A DNA stretch of 23,963 bases, taken from positions 1 through 23,963 of the forward strand of contig CATJZR010000052.1 of NCBI GenBank assembly GCA_949745625.1. Direction: 5' to 3'. Origin of the DNA: an uncultured Eubacteriales bacterium (GTDB lineage Bacteria > Bacillota > Clostridia > Christensenellales > Borkfalkiaceae). A program made the position numbers and the translations under genes. Under the pieces are notes generated by a model, which was given only the letters and a program-made list of their open reading frames with translations, did not search any database and had not been told where the DNA came from. Positions 1-7,762 of the stretch are shown piece after piece. Numbering within the stretch: position 1 is the first letter of the stretch; each line of letters starts with the position of its first letter.

Positions 1-490
1 AATCAAGTACGTCGTTGTACTTTTCGGGAGTAGATATCATTTTTGTGCCGTATATTTGTAAAGCTAAATGATTGCCTTTAATGCCTTTGAAATCTTTTTG
101 CGTGGCAAATTTGCCTTCAACCGAGAATTTAATACCTTCCCGCGTAAAATTAACAAAACCAAGCTCGCCGCTCTTCTTGTAGTCCAAAGCCGCATAAGCA
201 CCGTTAAGAAATCCGATTAGGGTGTTATTTGCGGCTACTATATTGTCTCTCGTGTCTTTCAAATACGCTACGGTTCTGTTGATTTGTTTCTCTGTTTTAT
301 GCATAAGAACAGCGAACGTAACGGTAGCTATTAAAAGCAAACCGCATAACGCTACAAAACAATACGTATACGGATATTTAAATCCTACACCGAGTAGTGA
401 CAATGGAGTAAGTATCGCAAAAAGAACCGTAAGATTTTTGAATAGTTTTATACGCTTTTCCAATAAGCGTAAGTCAACATTGTCTTTCAT
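1..490 (-). CDS. Hypothetical two-helix membrane protein (3' end cut by window edge)
   Basis: An open frame runs from an ATG at 490-488 to the left edge (163 codons visible, no stop), so the C-terminus is outside the window. The protein starts MKDNVDLRLLEKRIKLFKNL. It has two hydrophobic segments at about residues 20-38 and 43-62, then a short charged linker with KTEKQINRTV, and a soluble C-terminal part (from about residue 75) containing GELGFVNFTREGIKFSVEG. GGAG lies 7 nt before the ATG, and a TATAAT is at 518-513. A plus-strand frame over the same bases lacks these signals and is a shadow. I do not recognise the family. The layout, two N-terminal helices then a cytoplasmic or extracellular domain, suggests a membrane-anchored protein. 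The gene is transcribed separately from the Nudix gene, since a terminator lies between them. Confidence 0.75.
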   Translation of the reverse strand, partial: MKDNVDLRLLEKRIKLFKNLTVLFAILTPLSLLGVGFKYPYTYCFVALCGLLLIATVTFAVLMHKTEKQINRTVAYLKDTRDNIVAANNTLIGFLNGAYAALDYKKSGELGFVNFTREGIKFSVEGKFATQKDFKGIKGNHLALQIYGTKMISTPEKYNDVLD

Positions 491-512
491 ATTTGTCTCC
501 GTTAAATTACTG

Positions 513-518
513 ATTATA
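513..518 (-). promoter_or_regulatory. -10 box of the partial membrane-protein gene
   Basis: TATAAT read on the minus strand, 22 nt upstream of the ATG at 490 and just past the preceding terminator. No good -35 hexamer is visible 16-18 nt upstream, so only the -10 is called. Confidence 0.4.
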
Positions 519-548
519 ATAGTTTCATATTAGCATAACCGTACTAAA

Positions 549-576
549 AAAGCAAGGACATTATAGTCCTTGCTTT
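549..576 (-). terminator. Rho-independent terminator after the Nudix gene
   Basis: A perfect 11-bp stem (AAAGCAAGGAC / GTCCTTGCTTT) with a 6-nt loop. On the minus strand the stem runs straight into a T tract, so it ends transcription of the Nudix gene at 612-1103. It lies 35 nt after that gene's stop. Confidence 0.85.
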
Positions 577-611
577 AATCTCTATTTAAAACATCCTTTC
601 GGGGGCTTTTT

Positions 612-1103
612 TTATAGTTTTTTAATTTCCGAAAGCGCGTTTTTCAAGAAAGCTTCCGCTACGGAATCCTTTCTTATAGCTTCGAGCGCCTTGTCGGGGT
701 CGAACCAGACTGCTTCGGTAAGCTCGTTTGCGTCGAGAGATACTTCGCCGTTTTCTGCCATTATAAGAAAGTTTAACATCAGCACATTTTTAGGCTCGTG
801 ATAGCGCGACCCCATATATTTAAACTTTACGGTATCCAGTCGGGTTTCTTCTTTGAACTCGCGCGTGACGGCTTTTTCCGCCGTTTCGCCCTTCTTTATA
901 TATCCCGCAAATAGAATATAATCTTCGTTGTTTAAGTGCTTAGCAAGCAGAATTTTATCCTTCGTTCTGTTAGTTACAACCATACTTACAGCCGTTGCAA
1001 AGCGGGGGAAACGGTATTCCGCGCACTTATTGCAATAGGGTACAAGCCCTTCGTCCTGTTTAAACATAAGCGTAAGCTTTTCTCCGCATACGGTACAGTA
1101 CAT
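612..1103 (-). CDS. Nudix hydrolase with N-terminal zinc ribbon
   Basis: The 163-aa protein has a four-cysteine zinc ribbon (C3-x2-C6 and C24-x2-C27) followed by a Nudix fold. The Nudix box is G67-x5-E73-x7-R81-E82-F-K-E85-E86. The usual Gly after the EE pair is Arg here. Nudix enzymes cleave nucleoside diphosphates linked to another moiety with Mg2+ held by the glutamates of the box. Zinc ribbon plus Nudix resembles NADH pyrophosphatase NudC, but the SQPWPFPxS motif of NudC after the box is not present, so the substrate is open. The frame extends 14 codons upstream to 1145, but the ATG at 1103 has an ideal AAAGGAG 6 nt before it, so I start there. It has its own promoter and terminator and looks monocistronic. 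Confidence 0.88.
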   Translation of the reverse strand: MYCTVCGEKLTLMFKQDEGLVPYCNKCAEYRFPRFATAVSMVVTNRTKDKILLAKHLNNEDYILFAGYIKKGETAEKAVTREFKEETRLDTVKFKYMGSRYHEPKNVLMLNFLIMAENGEVSLDANELTEAVWFDPDKALEAIRKDSVAEAFLKNALSEIKKL

Positions 1104-1164
1104 ATTTACTCCTTTTTGCCGAATAACGGCAACTAAGTTATACAATTAATTGTTTTCAAGTATT

Positions 1165-1193
1165 ATTATATATCGGACTGCGCAAGATTGCAA
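1165..1193 (-). promoter_or_regulatory. Sigma-70-type promoter of the Nudix gene
   Basis: TTGCAA (1193-1188), 17-nt spacer, TATAAT (1170-1165) on the minus strand. It reads toward the start at 1103 and gives a leader of about 55 nt. Confidence 0.75.
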
Positions 1194-1221
1194 TAGTTAT
1201 TTTTCAAGATTAGGTAAATTA

Positions 1222-1250
1222 TTGACTTATTTTCGCCGTTATTATATAAT
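1222..1250 (+). promoter_or_regulatory. Sigma-70-type promoter of the UDP-sugar pyrophosphorylase gene
   Basis: TTGACT (1222-1227), 17-nt spacer, TATAAT (1245-1250). It is a near-consensus promoter 32 nt upstream of the ATG at 1283 and divergent from the Nudix promoter. Confidence 0.85.
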
Positions 1251-1282
1251 CTTTATTATAAAACCGAAAAGGGTAGGCTGAT

Positions 1283-2506
1283 ATGGATTTTGAAAAAATA
1301 AAAAAGCTTTTAAAAGATAACGGACAGGAGCAGCTTTTAGAGTACTATGGCGAGCTTGACGGTGAACAGCGCGCGCAGCTGCTTGAAGACGTTTCTAAAA
1401 TTAATTTTTCGGTGACAGACTGTATAAACAATCACGTTGCCGACAAAAATTTAAAGGATATAGCAACCGTTCCCGCAAAAAGCCTCGGCGAAATTGCGGC
1501 TCACCGCGACGAATACCGTGAAGAGGGGTTAAAGCTGCTTCGCGACGGTAAGGTCGCTGCAGTAATTCTGGCGGGCGGTCAGGGCACGCGTCTCGGTTTC
1601 GATAAACCCAAAGGCATCTTTAACGTCGGCATAACGCGCACTCTTACAATTTTCGGTCAGCTAATGAGCAATATCAAAGACGTTACGGACGCATACGGTG
1701 GATATTTCTATCTGTTTATTATGACAAGCGAAATAAATCACGACGAAACGGTGGCGTTCTTTAAGCAAAACGATTACTTCGGTTATCCTGCGGATAAAAT
1801 CCGTTTTTATGTTCAGGATAAAGAACCCGTTTGCGGACTGGATGGCAAAATTTTGCTTGCGGATAAACACCGCGTAGCCTTTTCGCCGAACGGCAACGGC
1901 GGCTGGTATTCCTCGCTTGTCAATAGCGGGCTTCAACAGCTGCTGAAAAAAGAGGGCATCGAATGGCTGAACGTGTTCAGTGTGGATAACGTATTGCAAA
2001 GAATTTGCGACCCCGTGTTTATGGGCGCTACTTCGCTTTCGCGTAGCTTCTGCGGCGCAAAGGTGGTTAGAAAAACCTGTCCCGAGGAGCGCGTCGGGGT
2101 GCTTTGTTCGATAGATGGCAGACCCGACATAATAGAGTATTACGAAATTCCGCAGGACATTGCGGCAGAGAAGGATGAAAACGGCGAGCTTAAATACCCG
2201 TACGGAGTTATTCTTAATTATCTTTTCAATGTACATGTTCTTGACGCGATAATAAGCTGGAAGCTGCCTTATCACCTTGCAAAAAAGAAGGTTGCGCACA
2301 TCGTAGACGGTGTAATTAAAACACCTGACGAGCCCAACGCTTATAAATTCGAAACTCTTGCCGTCGATATGGTGAGATATATGGGTAGCTGTCTTGCCTT
2401 TGAGGTGGATAGAGAGAAAGAGTTTGCTCCCGTGAAGAATCCTACGGGTGTGGATAGCGTTGAATCTGCAAGAAAATTGCTTGAAAAGAACGGCGTTAAA
2501 CTTTAA
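1283..2506 (+). CDS. UDPGP-family UDP-sugar (UDP-N-acetylhexosamine-like) pyrophosphorylase
   Basis: The 407-aa protein carries the nucleotide-binding signature LAGGQGTRLG at residues 96-105, followed by the conserved KPKG. This is the UDPGP type (Pfam UDPGP), not the shorter GalU type. Motifs IEWLNVFSVDNVL, DPVFMG, an alpha-helical N-terminal region and a late IVDGVIKTPDEPNAYKFE-like stretch match the eukaryotic UAP1 group, which makes UDP-GlcNAc or UDP-GalNAc from UTP and the hexosamine 1-phosphate. The reaction class, NDP-sugar formation for envelope or glycan synthesis, is well supported. The exact sugar is not. A GGG-containing, weak Shine-Dalgarno site precedes the ATG. The protease gene follows after 13 nt and is probably co-transcribed, since no terminator lies between them. 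Confidence 0.9.
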   Translation: MDFEKIKKLLKDNGQEQLLEYYGELDGEQRAQLLEDVSKINFSVTDCINNHVADKNLKDIATVPAKSLGEIAAHRDEYREEGLKLLRDGKVAAVILAGGQGTRLGFDKPKGIFNVGITRTLTIFGQLMSNIKDVTDAYGGYFYLFIMTSEINHDETVAFFKQNDYFGYPADKIRFYVQDKEPVCGLDGKILLADKHRVAFSPNGNGGWYSSLVNSGLQQLLKKEGIEWLNVFSVDNVLQRICDPVFMGATSLSRSFCGAKVVRKTCPEERVGVLCSIDGRPDIIEYYEIPQDIAAEKDENGELKYPYGVILNYLFNVHVLDAIISWKLPYHLAKKKVAHIVDGVIKTPDEPNAYKFETLAVDMVRYMGSCLAFEVDREKEFAPVKNPTGVDSVESARKLLEKNGVKL

Positions 2507-2519
2507 ATAGGGAAAATAA

Positions 2520-3959
2520 ATGAAAAAATTACTTGGTTTTTTAGCCGCTGCGATACTGTCCGTAACCATGCTTTTTGCGGGCTGTTCCCTTGCAGGGGCG
2601 GACGGAACGGACGGCAGAGACGGTAAAGACGGACAGAACGTAACCATCGACGACATTTACCAAAAATACGTGGCCGAGCACGGCGAAACATCGTTTGAGG
2701 ATTTTTTGAAGGAATATCTAAGCTATACAAACGACGAGTTGGAGGCGGCGGTAAGTCTGCGCGCCACGATAAACCGTTCGCTTATGTCTGGCGTCTCTAT
2801 TCTTACGAAATTCAGTTATACAAGCTACCGCCCCAGCAGTCTTTTTCCGGGACAGCAGTCGCAGCAGACCTCGTATAAGGTATATACAGGTTCGGGCGCA
2901 ATTTTGTGGATGGATAAGGCGTCGGGCGATGCGTATGTCGTCACGAATTGCCACGTTATATACGACGATTCGTCGGACTCGGTTTATTGCAACGATATAA
3001 GGCTTTACCTCTACGGACAGGATATAGCAGGCGTTAATTTTCTTTTGAGCGGTAACGACATTACGGGCGACGATAATTACCGTATTCCCGCAGAAATCGT
3101 CGGAGCGTCCCAAAATTACGATATAGCGCTTTTAAAGGTGACGGGGAGCGAGGTTTTAAAGCGTAGCGACGCCGTCGCCGTTAGCGGCAACAAATCGGTT
3201 ACGGGCGCTTTGAACGACAGCTTCGTTCCGGATGCGACTTCTTACGTCGGCGAGACTGTGTATGCTATAGGCAACGCTTCCGGCGAAGGAATGTCGGCAG
3301 CCAACGGAATAATTTCCAAAGACAGTGAAAATATCGATGTCGCTCTTTCCGACGCCGATAAAAATTCTTATTACAGTTACAGGGTACTGCGCACGACCGC
3401 CGCGATAAATCATGGAAATTCTGGCGGAGCGCTGTACAACGCTTCCGGCAAAATCGTAGGGATAGTAAACGCTAAGGACGAGGGTGAGGACGTAGACAAT
3501 ATGGGCTACGCGCTACCCGCGAATATGGTGCGCCGCCTCGTGGTTTCGATTTATGACAGCTACGTTGCAAATGGTAACAAACCTATTTCCGGCGAGAACG
3601 GTACTAAATGCGGAATCAACAAAGCTTATTTGAACGTACAGACAAAGGTTTCCGACAGCTACGCAAGGCTGAGCAACGACGGTATTGCGGTTATTACGGA
3701 GGTCGTCAAGGTTAGCGCGGTAGAGGGCAGACCTGCAAAGGGTGTTCTTGAAGTGGGCGACATGCTATTATCGGCAAAGCTGACATCTGTCGACGGAACA
3801 GTCAAAGAGGATATTTCGATAACCCGAAATTACTGCCTTTCCGAAATGCTTATTTCCGCGAGAGTAGGCGATTCGTTGACGTTGTGTATAGAACGCGGAA
3901 AAACTCAAATCGATGTTTCATTAAAATTTGAAGCAAGCTATTTTAAATATATGGCGTAA
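2520..3959 (+). CDS. Trypsin-like serine protease lipoprotein with collagen-like linker and PDZ-like domain
   Basis: The 479-aa product begins with a lipoprotein signal peptide; the lipobox LFAGC puts the lipidated Cys at residue 22. A short Gly-X-Y stretch (GADGTDGRDGKDG, residues 26-38) follows, then a helical segment with YQKYVAEHGETSFEDFLKEYL-like sequence that often follows such linkers in Clostridia lipoproteins. The chymotrypsin-like domain has the full triad: His145 (TNCHV), Asp201 (NYDIALLKV) and Ser301 (HGNSGGAL). The last 100 residues (about 380-475: GVLEVGDMLLSA, ITRNYCLSEML) look like a PDZ domain, so it is an HtrA/DegP-type (S1C) enzyme, probably anchored outside the membrane and active on unfolded secreted proteins. 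It is larger than simple HtrA because of the N-terminal spacer. It shares a terminator with convergent smpB. Confidence 0.9.
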   Translation: MKKLLGFLAAAILSVTMLFAGCSLAGADGTDGRDGKDGQNVTIDDIYQKYVAEHGETSFEDFLKEYLSYTNDELEAAVSLRATINRSLMSGVSILTKFSYTSYRPSSLFPGQQSQQTSYKVYTGSGAILWMDKASGDAYVVTNCHVIYDDSSDSVYCNDIRLYLYGQDIAGVNFLLSGNDITGDDNYRIPAEIVGASQNYDIALLKVTGSEVLKRSDAVAVSGNKSVTGALNDSFVPDATSYVGETVYAIGNASGEGMSAANGIISKDSENIDVALSDADKNSYYSYRVLRTTAAINHGNSGGALYNASGKIVGIVNAKDEGEDVDNMGYALPANMVRRLVVSIYDSYVANGNKPISGENGTKCGINKAYLNVQTKVSDSYARLSNDGIAVITEVVKVSAVEGRPAKGVLEVGDMLLSAKLTSVDGTVKEDISITRNYCLSEMLISARVGDSLTLCIERGKTQIDVSLKFEASYFKYMA

Positions 3960-3990
3960 AATAACACGGAAGCAAAGCTTCCGTGTTATT
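3960..3990. terminator. Bidirectional terminator shared by the protease gene and smpB
   Basis: A 14-bp perfect inverted repeat (AATAACACGGAAGC / GCTTCCGTGTTATT) with a 3-nt centre, flanked by T-rich sequence on the plus side and A-rich sequence on the other, so it can stop transcripts from both convergent genes. The smpB stop codon (3988-3986) lies inside the right arm and the protease stop codon directly abuts the left arm. Confidence 0.85.
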
Positions 3991-4435
3991 TATATTCTTT
4001 TATTTGTCTTTCAAGGGCGCGTTTTTGGTCGCGCTCGGCAATAGTACGCTTTTTGTCGTAATTCTGTTTTCCCTTGCAAAGCGCAAGCTCGACTTTTACA
4101 AGACTGCCAGAAAAGTAAAGAGCAAGTGGTATAAGAGTATAACCCTTTTCATTGATTTTGCCGACTATTTTATCTATTTCGTATCGGTGCATTAAAAGTC
4201 GCCTGTCCCGCTTGCTCTCTTTGGTAGAGAATGCGCCCGCTTTATCGTATACGGCTATGTGTGCGTTTTTAAGCGTAAGCTGTCCCGCGCGGATAAAGCA
4301 GAAGCTTTCTTTAAGGTTGCAGTTACCTGCCCTAAGCGATTTGACCTCCGCGCCCTCAAGTACTATGCCTGCCTCGTATTTTTCAAGAATGAAATACTCG
4401 TAAGTGGCGTATTTGTTGTAGGTAATTTGTTTCAT
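3986..4435 (-). CDS. smpB: SsrA-binding protein SmpB
   Basis: The 149-aa protein is full length for SmpB. It has the OB-fold core with EAGIVLEGAEVKSLRAGNCNL and ESFCFI, the central NAHIA..Y segment and the RDRRLLMHRYEIDKI helix, and the Arg/Lys-rich tail (KRTIAERDQKRALERQIKEYK-like) that enters the ribosome. It binds tmRNA and delivers it to stalled ribosomes in trans-translation. It lies 27 nt downstream of rnr, the usual Gram-positive partner gene, whose RNase helps degrade the non-stop mRNA. No Shine-Dalgarno site is present. Instead an extended -10 box (TGA-TATAAT) ends 7 nt before the ATG, suggesting a leaderless transcript in addition to any read-through from rnr. tmRNA itself is not in the window. 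Confidence 0.97.
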   Translation of the reverse strand: MKQITYNKYATYEYFILEKYEAGIVLEGAEVKSLRAGNCNLKESFCFIRAGQLTLKNAHIAVYDKAGAFSTKESKRDRRLLMHRYEIDKIVGKINEKGYTLIPLALYFSGSLVKVELALCKGKQNYDKKRTIAERDQKRALERQIKEYK

Positions 4436-4442
4436 ACTGTCT

Positions 4443-4470
4443 ATTATATCACGTTTATTTAATTAGTAAA
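4443..4470 (-). promoter_or_regulatory. Extended -10 promoter of smpB, predicted leaderless
   Basis: TATAAT at 4448-4443 with TG one base upstream; a candidate -35 TTTACT at 4470-4465 (16-nt spacer) overlaps the rnr stop codon. The -10 ends 7 nt before the smpB ATG, so the predicted transcript start falls on or next to the start codon. Confidence 0.6.
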
Positions 4471-6367
4471 GCGAAAACATAACACGCATTCTGCCGAAAT
4501 CGCAACCGTCAACACGTATTTTGAGTTTATCGCCAAGCTTGAATGAGTGTTTTTTGCCCTTTAATAAAAATTTTTCGGCGTAAAATTCGTAGTAGTCGTC
4601 GGGGAGAGTATCGAAATCTATAAGCCCTTCGACTGAATTTTCAAGCTCGCAGAATATTCCGAAATTAGTAACGCCCGAAATCGTTGCGTCGTAAACCTCG
4701 CCTATACGGTCCGACATATACACGACCTTGTATAAATCGTCGACGCTGCGCTCGGCTTCGTCGGCATTTCTCTCTTTTTCGGAACATTCCGTTCCCGCAA
4801 ATTTAATCAGCTTAGCGTATTTTCTAAGCGCCTTGACATCGCCGTGAAGAACAGCCTTAACGCTTCGGTGAACAAATAAGTCCGGATATCTTCTGATGGG
4901 GGAGGTAAAGTGACAGTAGGCGGAGGAGGCAAGTCCGAAGTGCCCGACGTTTAGGTCATAGTATCGTGCTTTCTGCATACTGCGCAGCATTACTTTGTTG
5001 ACTACGCTCGCGAACGGCTTGCTTTGTACTTCCTTTAACACATTCTGATAATCCGACGGGGATATATTTTCTGTATCGAATTTGCACTGTATTCCTAAAT
5101 CTTTTAAAAACAGAGCGAGCATTTCGCCCTTTTCGGGCGAGGGGATTTCGTGAATACGGAACAGACAGGGGGCTTGGTGCTTGATTAAAAATTCAGCTAC
5201 AGCTTCATTTGTGGCAATCATAAATTGTTCAATCATTCTTTCGGATATTCCGCGCGTACCGTTCTTTATTGCTATTTCGCCGTGCTCGTCGATATATATT
5301 TTCGGCTCGTTGACAGCAAGCTCGATATTTCCCGCAGCTTTGCGCCTGTTTTCGAGAATAATGCAAAGCTTTTGCATATTCAAAACAGTGTTTACCAAAT
5401 TCTCGTACTTATTGCAAAGATTAGCGTCGCCGTCGCATATTGCGGTTACGTCACTATACGTCATTTTTCGGTTGCTGTTTATTATAGTTTCCGCAATTTT
5501 ACAGTGGATTCTGTTGCCGTCCTTGTCAAATGTCATTATGCAAGAAAGTGCGTACCTGTCTTCGCCTTCATTTAGCGAACACGCGCCGTTAGAAAGCGCT
5601 TTCGGCAGCATAGGCAGAACCTTATCGGGGAAGTATACGCTTGTGCCGCGTGCGTAGGCTTCATTGTCAAGCTCGGTTTTAAGAGTGACGTATCTGCTCA
5701 CGTCGGCTATATGAACGCCGAGAATGAAATTGCTGTTTTGCATTTCCAGAGAAACGGCATCGTCGATGTCGCGCGTGTCAGCACCGTCGATTGTAAATAT
5801 AAGTTTATCCCTTAAATCAAGCAGACCGTTTGGCGATATGCGTCTTTTCGATGAAGTCTCGGCTTCGTCGATTACGTTTTGCGGAAACTGCTCGTACAGT
5901 CCGTAGGAACGGATTATGGATAATTCCTCTGCGTCGAAATCGCCGCCTTTTCCAAGGTTTTCAACCACCTTGCCGCGGGGAAGACCCTTCGTAGGATACG
6001 AAGTAATTTCACATGCGACCTTGTCGCCGTTTTTTGCTTTGGCAGACAGGGGGATAGGTATGCTTATTTTGGGCAACTTGCTATCGTCGGGATAAAGCTT
6101 TGCGCCTTTTTCCGACTTTTTCAACGTGCCTACGACCAGTTTGTTTCCGCGTTCCGTTATTTTGATTATCTTAGCTTCGTCCTCGGTGCCTTGAACGTGC
6201 ACGGCAATAACCTTGTCGCCGTTGTACGCGCCGTTAAGCGAAGAGCGGGGAACGAAGAAATCTTTATTGAATTTTTCTTTGTCGTCGGGAATTATGAACG
6301 CAAATCCGCGTTCATTTGCGTGAACGGTTCCCGTAAACGATTTAATTTCTCTTTGATGTTTTTTCAT
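4463..6367 (-). CDS. rnr: Ribonuclease R (RNB-family 3'-5' exoribonuclease)
   Basis: The 634-aa product has a cold-shock-type OB domain (FTGTVHANERGFAFI, residues 11-25), a second OB region, the RNB catalytic domain with the acidic cluster DGADTRDIDD (D194, D197, D200, D202, D203), the SPIRRYPDL motif, and a C-terminal S1 domain (about 555-632). It degrades structured RNA hydrolytically, including non-stop mRNA with SmpB/tmRNA. Compared with typical Bacillus RNase R (roughly 780 aa), it lacks the N-terminal winged-helix extension and the basic tail after S1. The frame stays open to 6487, but that extension overlaps secG and is not protein-like, so I use the ATG at 6367. No SD site is visible; a terminator-like hairpin ends 14 nt before the ATG. 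Confidence 0.93.
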   Translation of the reverse strand: MKKHQREIKSFTGTVHANERGFAFIIPDDKEKFNKDFFVPRSSLNGAYNGDKVIAVHVQGTEDEAKIIKITERGNKLVVGTLKKSEKGAKLYPDDSKLPKISIPIPLSAKAKNGDKVACEITSYPTKGLPRGKVVENLGKGGDFDAEELSIIRSYGLYEQFPQNVIDEAETSSKRRISPNGLLDLRDKLIFTIDGADTRDIDDAVSLEMQNSNFILGVHIADVSRYVTLKTELDNEAYARGTSVYFPDKVLPMLPKALSNGACSLNEGEDRYALSCIMTFDKDGNRIHCKIAETIINSNRKMTYSDVTAICDGDANLCNKYENLVNTVLNMQKLCIILENRRKAAGNIELAVNEPKIYIDEHGEIAIKNGTRGISERMIEQFMIATNEAVAEFLIKHQAPCLFRIHEIPSPEKGEMLALFLKDLGIQCKFDTENISPSDYQNVLKEVQSKPFASVVNKVMLRSMQKARYYDLNVGHFGLASSAYCHFTSPIRRYPDLFVHRSVKAVLHGDVKALRKYAKLIKFAGTECSEKERNADEAERSVDDLYKVVYMSDRIGEVYDATISGVTNFGIFCELENSVEGLIDFDTLPDDYYEFYAEKFLLKGKKHSFKLGDKLKIRVDGCDFGRMRVMFSLY

Positions 6368-6400
6368 AATAAAATAAAATCGGCGGCTTAAATAGCCGCC
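6368..6400 (-). terminator. Terminator-like hairpin between secG and rnr
   Basis: On the minus strand GGCGGCT-ATTTA-AGCCGCC (6400-6382) is followed by a T-rich run (GATTTTATTTTATT) that leads straight into the rnr ATG. It lies 11 nt after the secG stop. It may act as a partial terminator or attenuator setting how much of the secG transcript continues into rnr. Confidence 0.75.
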
Positions 6401-6411
6401 TTTGGTTTCAA

Positions 6412-6708
6412 TTACTGTACGATTATGCCCACGATATATATGGCAATCGAAAGGAATGCGAGTACTCCCAAGCAAATCCACGTCCATTTTTTAAGCTTGC
6501 TTTCAATGGATTGCCCTCTGTTTTTGCCGAAGAAGGTTTCGCTTGATGCGGTAATTCCCTGAATACCGTCCGAATTGCTCTTCTGAAACAGAACTATAAT
6601 AATTGTAACAAGTGCGGTGAGGAACACCAAAACAAGACCTATAATAGACAAAATTCTGTAAACAAGAAATTCCGTACTGTCAAAGCTTGCAGCTAATAAA
6701 ACACTCAT
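6412..6708 (-). CDS. secG: Preprotein translocase subunit SecG
   Basis: The 98-aa protein has the SecG architecture: two transmembrane helices (about residues 17-42 and 75-97) joined by a loop with VLFQKSNSDGIQG and the Ser/Gly-rich stretch ASSETFFGKNRGQSIESKL. SecG is the small accessory subunit of the SecYEG channel in the cytoplasmic membrane. The AGAGG Shine-Dalgarno site is 7 nt before the ATG, and an extended -10 promoter lies upstream, so transcription can begin here independently of the EamA gene. The order secG-rnr-smpB is a standard Gram-positive arrangement. Confidence 0.95.
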   Translation of the reverse strand: MSVLLAASFDSTEFLVYRILSIIGLVLVFLTALVTIIIVLFQKSNSDGIQGITASSETFFGKNRGQSIESKLKKWTWICLGVLAFLSIAIYIVGIIVQ

Positions 6709-6737
6709 AAGGTACCTCTGATAAAATTTACCTTAAA

Positions 6738-6766
6738 AGTATAACATAATTTAAAAATATTTACAA
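6738..6766 (-). promoter_or_regulatory. Extended -10 promoter of secG
   Basis: TTGTAA (6766-6761), 17-nt spacer, TATACT (6743-6738) preceded by TG-T on the minus strand. It reads toward the secG ATG at 6708 and leaves a short leader that contains the AGAGG ribosome site. Confidence 0.7.
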
Positions 6767-6772
6767 TCAATT

Positions 6773-7756
6773 TTATCCGCTTTTTTTAATTTTTAAGCGT
6801 TTTTCTCCGAATTTATTTATAATAAATATTCCGAGACAAACCAAAATAATAGCAATCAGCGTAGTGTAGGATAAAAGGCGGTCGCTTTCGCCGAGAATGG
6901 CCGCAGAAAAAACCGCGCCGAATAAAGGGTTAGTGCTTTTAAATACGGCTATTTTCGAAACGGGATTATATTTCAGCAAAAAGCCTTGCAGTGTGAACGC
7001 GCACGCGGACAGAAACGCAAGATACAGCAGCATAAATATGCTTCCTGCGGACGTTGGACGGAATGTTCCGGCGAATGACAACCCTATTATTACGAGTATT
7101 ACTCCGCCGAATAAAAACTGGTAACCGCATAGCGCAGTGGTGTTTTCGTACTTTGAAAATATTTTTACAAGCCCTGCCGAAACTGCCGCAGACAGACCCG
7201 AAAGTATTACAAAGCCTTCACCGAGCATTGTGAAATCAAACGAAAAATCTCCATTGAGATTTATAAGTATTACTGCGCCGAAACCCAGAATGCAACCGGC
7301 AAGCTTAATCAGGTTAAACTTTTCCGTTCTGAATATAAAACAGGCAATTATTATAGTGAAGAATACGCCAAGCCCGTTTAGTACGGCGGATTTTACGCCA
7401 GACGTGTGCGCTAGTCCGATGTAGAAAAAAGTATATTGCAGTGAAGTTTGAAAAACCGACAGCAAACCAACGCGCCATAAATTTTTAGGCTTCGGCGTTA
7501 AAAATTTTCTTTGCGTTATACATCCAAAAATGATTACGAGCACGCCTGCAATCGAAAAGCGCGTGCCGGCAAAAAGCATTAAAGAGGGAATACTTTCGGT
7601 ATCGACGTTAAATAGCTTATAGCCGATTTTAACGCACGGAAACGCGCTACCCCAAAGTAAACAGCAGAAAATCGCGCATATACAAACAACGTAATTCTTA
7701 CTAAAAAAGGAAGGGGCATCAAACCTCTTTTTTACTTCCGTCAAATTTTCATCCAC
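6773..7756 (-). CDS. EamA/DMT-family transporter (10 transmembrane segments)
   Basis: The 327-aa protein has about ten hydrophobic helices in two repeats, with the EamA pattern: CCLLWGSAFPCVKIG in the first helix, GTRFSIAGV, TSGVKSAVLNGLGVFFT, and in the second half YNPVSKIAVFKSTNPLFGAVFSAAILGE. These are drug/metabolite transporters of the inner membrane; the substrate cannot be told from sequence. The start is a GTG at 7756, giving a charged N-terminus (DENLTEVKKRF). There is no ATG alternative before residue 60 and no Shine-Dalgarno site, but a TATAAT ends 6 nt upstream, which predicts a leaderless transcript. It sits where eno often lies in related gene orders (between gpmI and secG); no functional link with glycolysis can be claimed. 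Confidence 0.85.
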   Translation of the reverse strand: MDENLTEVKKRFDAPSFFSKNYVVCICAIFCCLLWGSAFPCVKIGYKLFNVDTESIPSLMLFAGTRFSIAGVLVIIFGCITQRKFLTPKPKNLWRVGLLSVFQTSLQYTFFYIGLAHTSGVKSAVLNGLGVFFTIIIACFIFRTEKFNLIKLAGCILGFGAVILINLNGDFSFDFTMLGEGFVILSGLSAAVSAGLVKIFSKYENTTALCGYQFLFGGVILVIIGLSFAGTFRPTSAGSIFMLLYLAFLSACAFTLQGFLLKYNPVSKIAVFKSTNPLFGAVFSAAILGESDRLLSYTTLIAIILVCLGIFIINKFGEKRLKIKKSG

Positions 7757-7762
7757 GATATT

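Noticed and set aside
222..533. A 103-codon plus-strand open frame at the left end
   Set aside because: It is antisense to the partial membrane-protein gene, which has a ribosome site, a -10 box and a sensible protein; the plus frame runs through that gene's promoter region.
1661..2656. A 331-codon minus-strand frame opposite the pyrophosphorylase and protease genes
   Set aside because: Both plus-strand genes are recognised with intact motifs and the minus frame has no family resemblance; it is a shadow created by codon bias.
6368..6487. N-terminal extension of RNase R (40 codons)
   Set aside because: It overlaps the secG coding region and the terminator hairpin, and the protein does not resemble an RNase R N-terminus.
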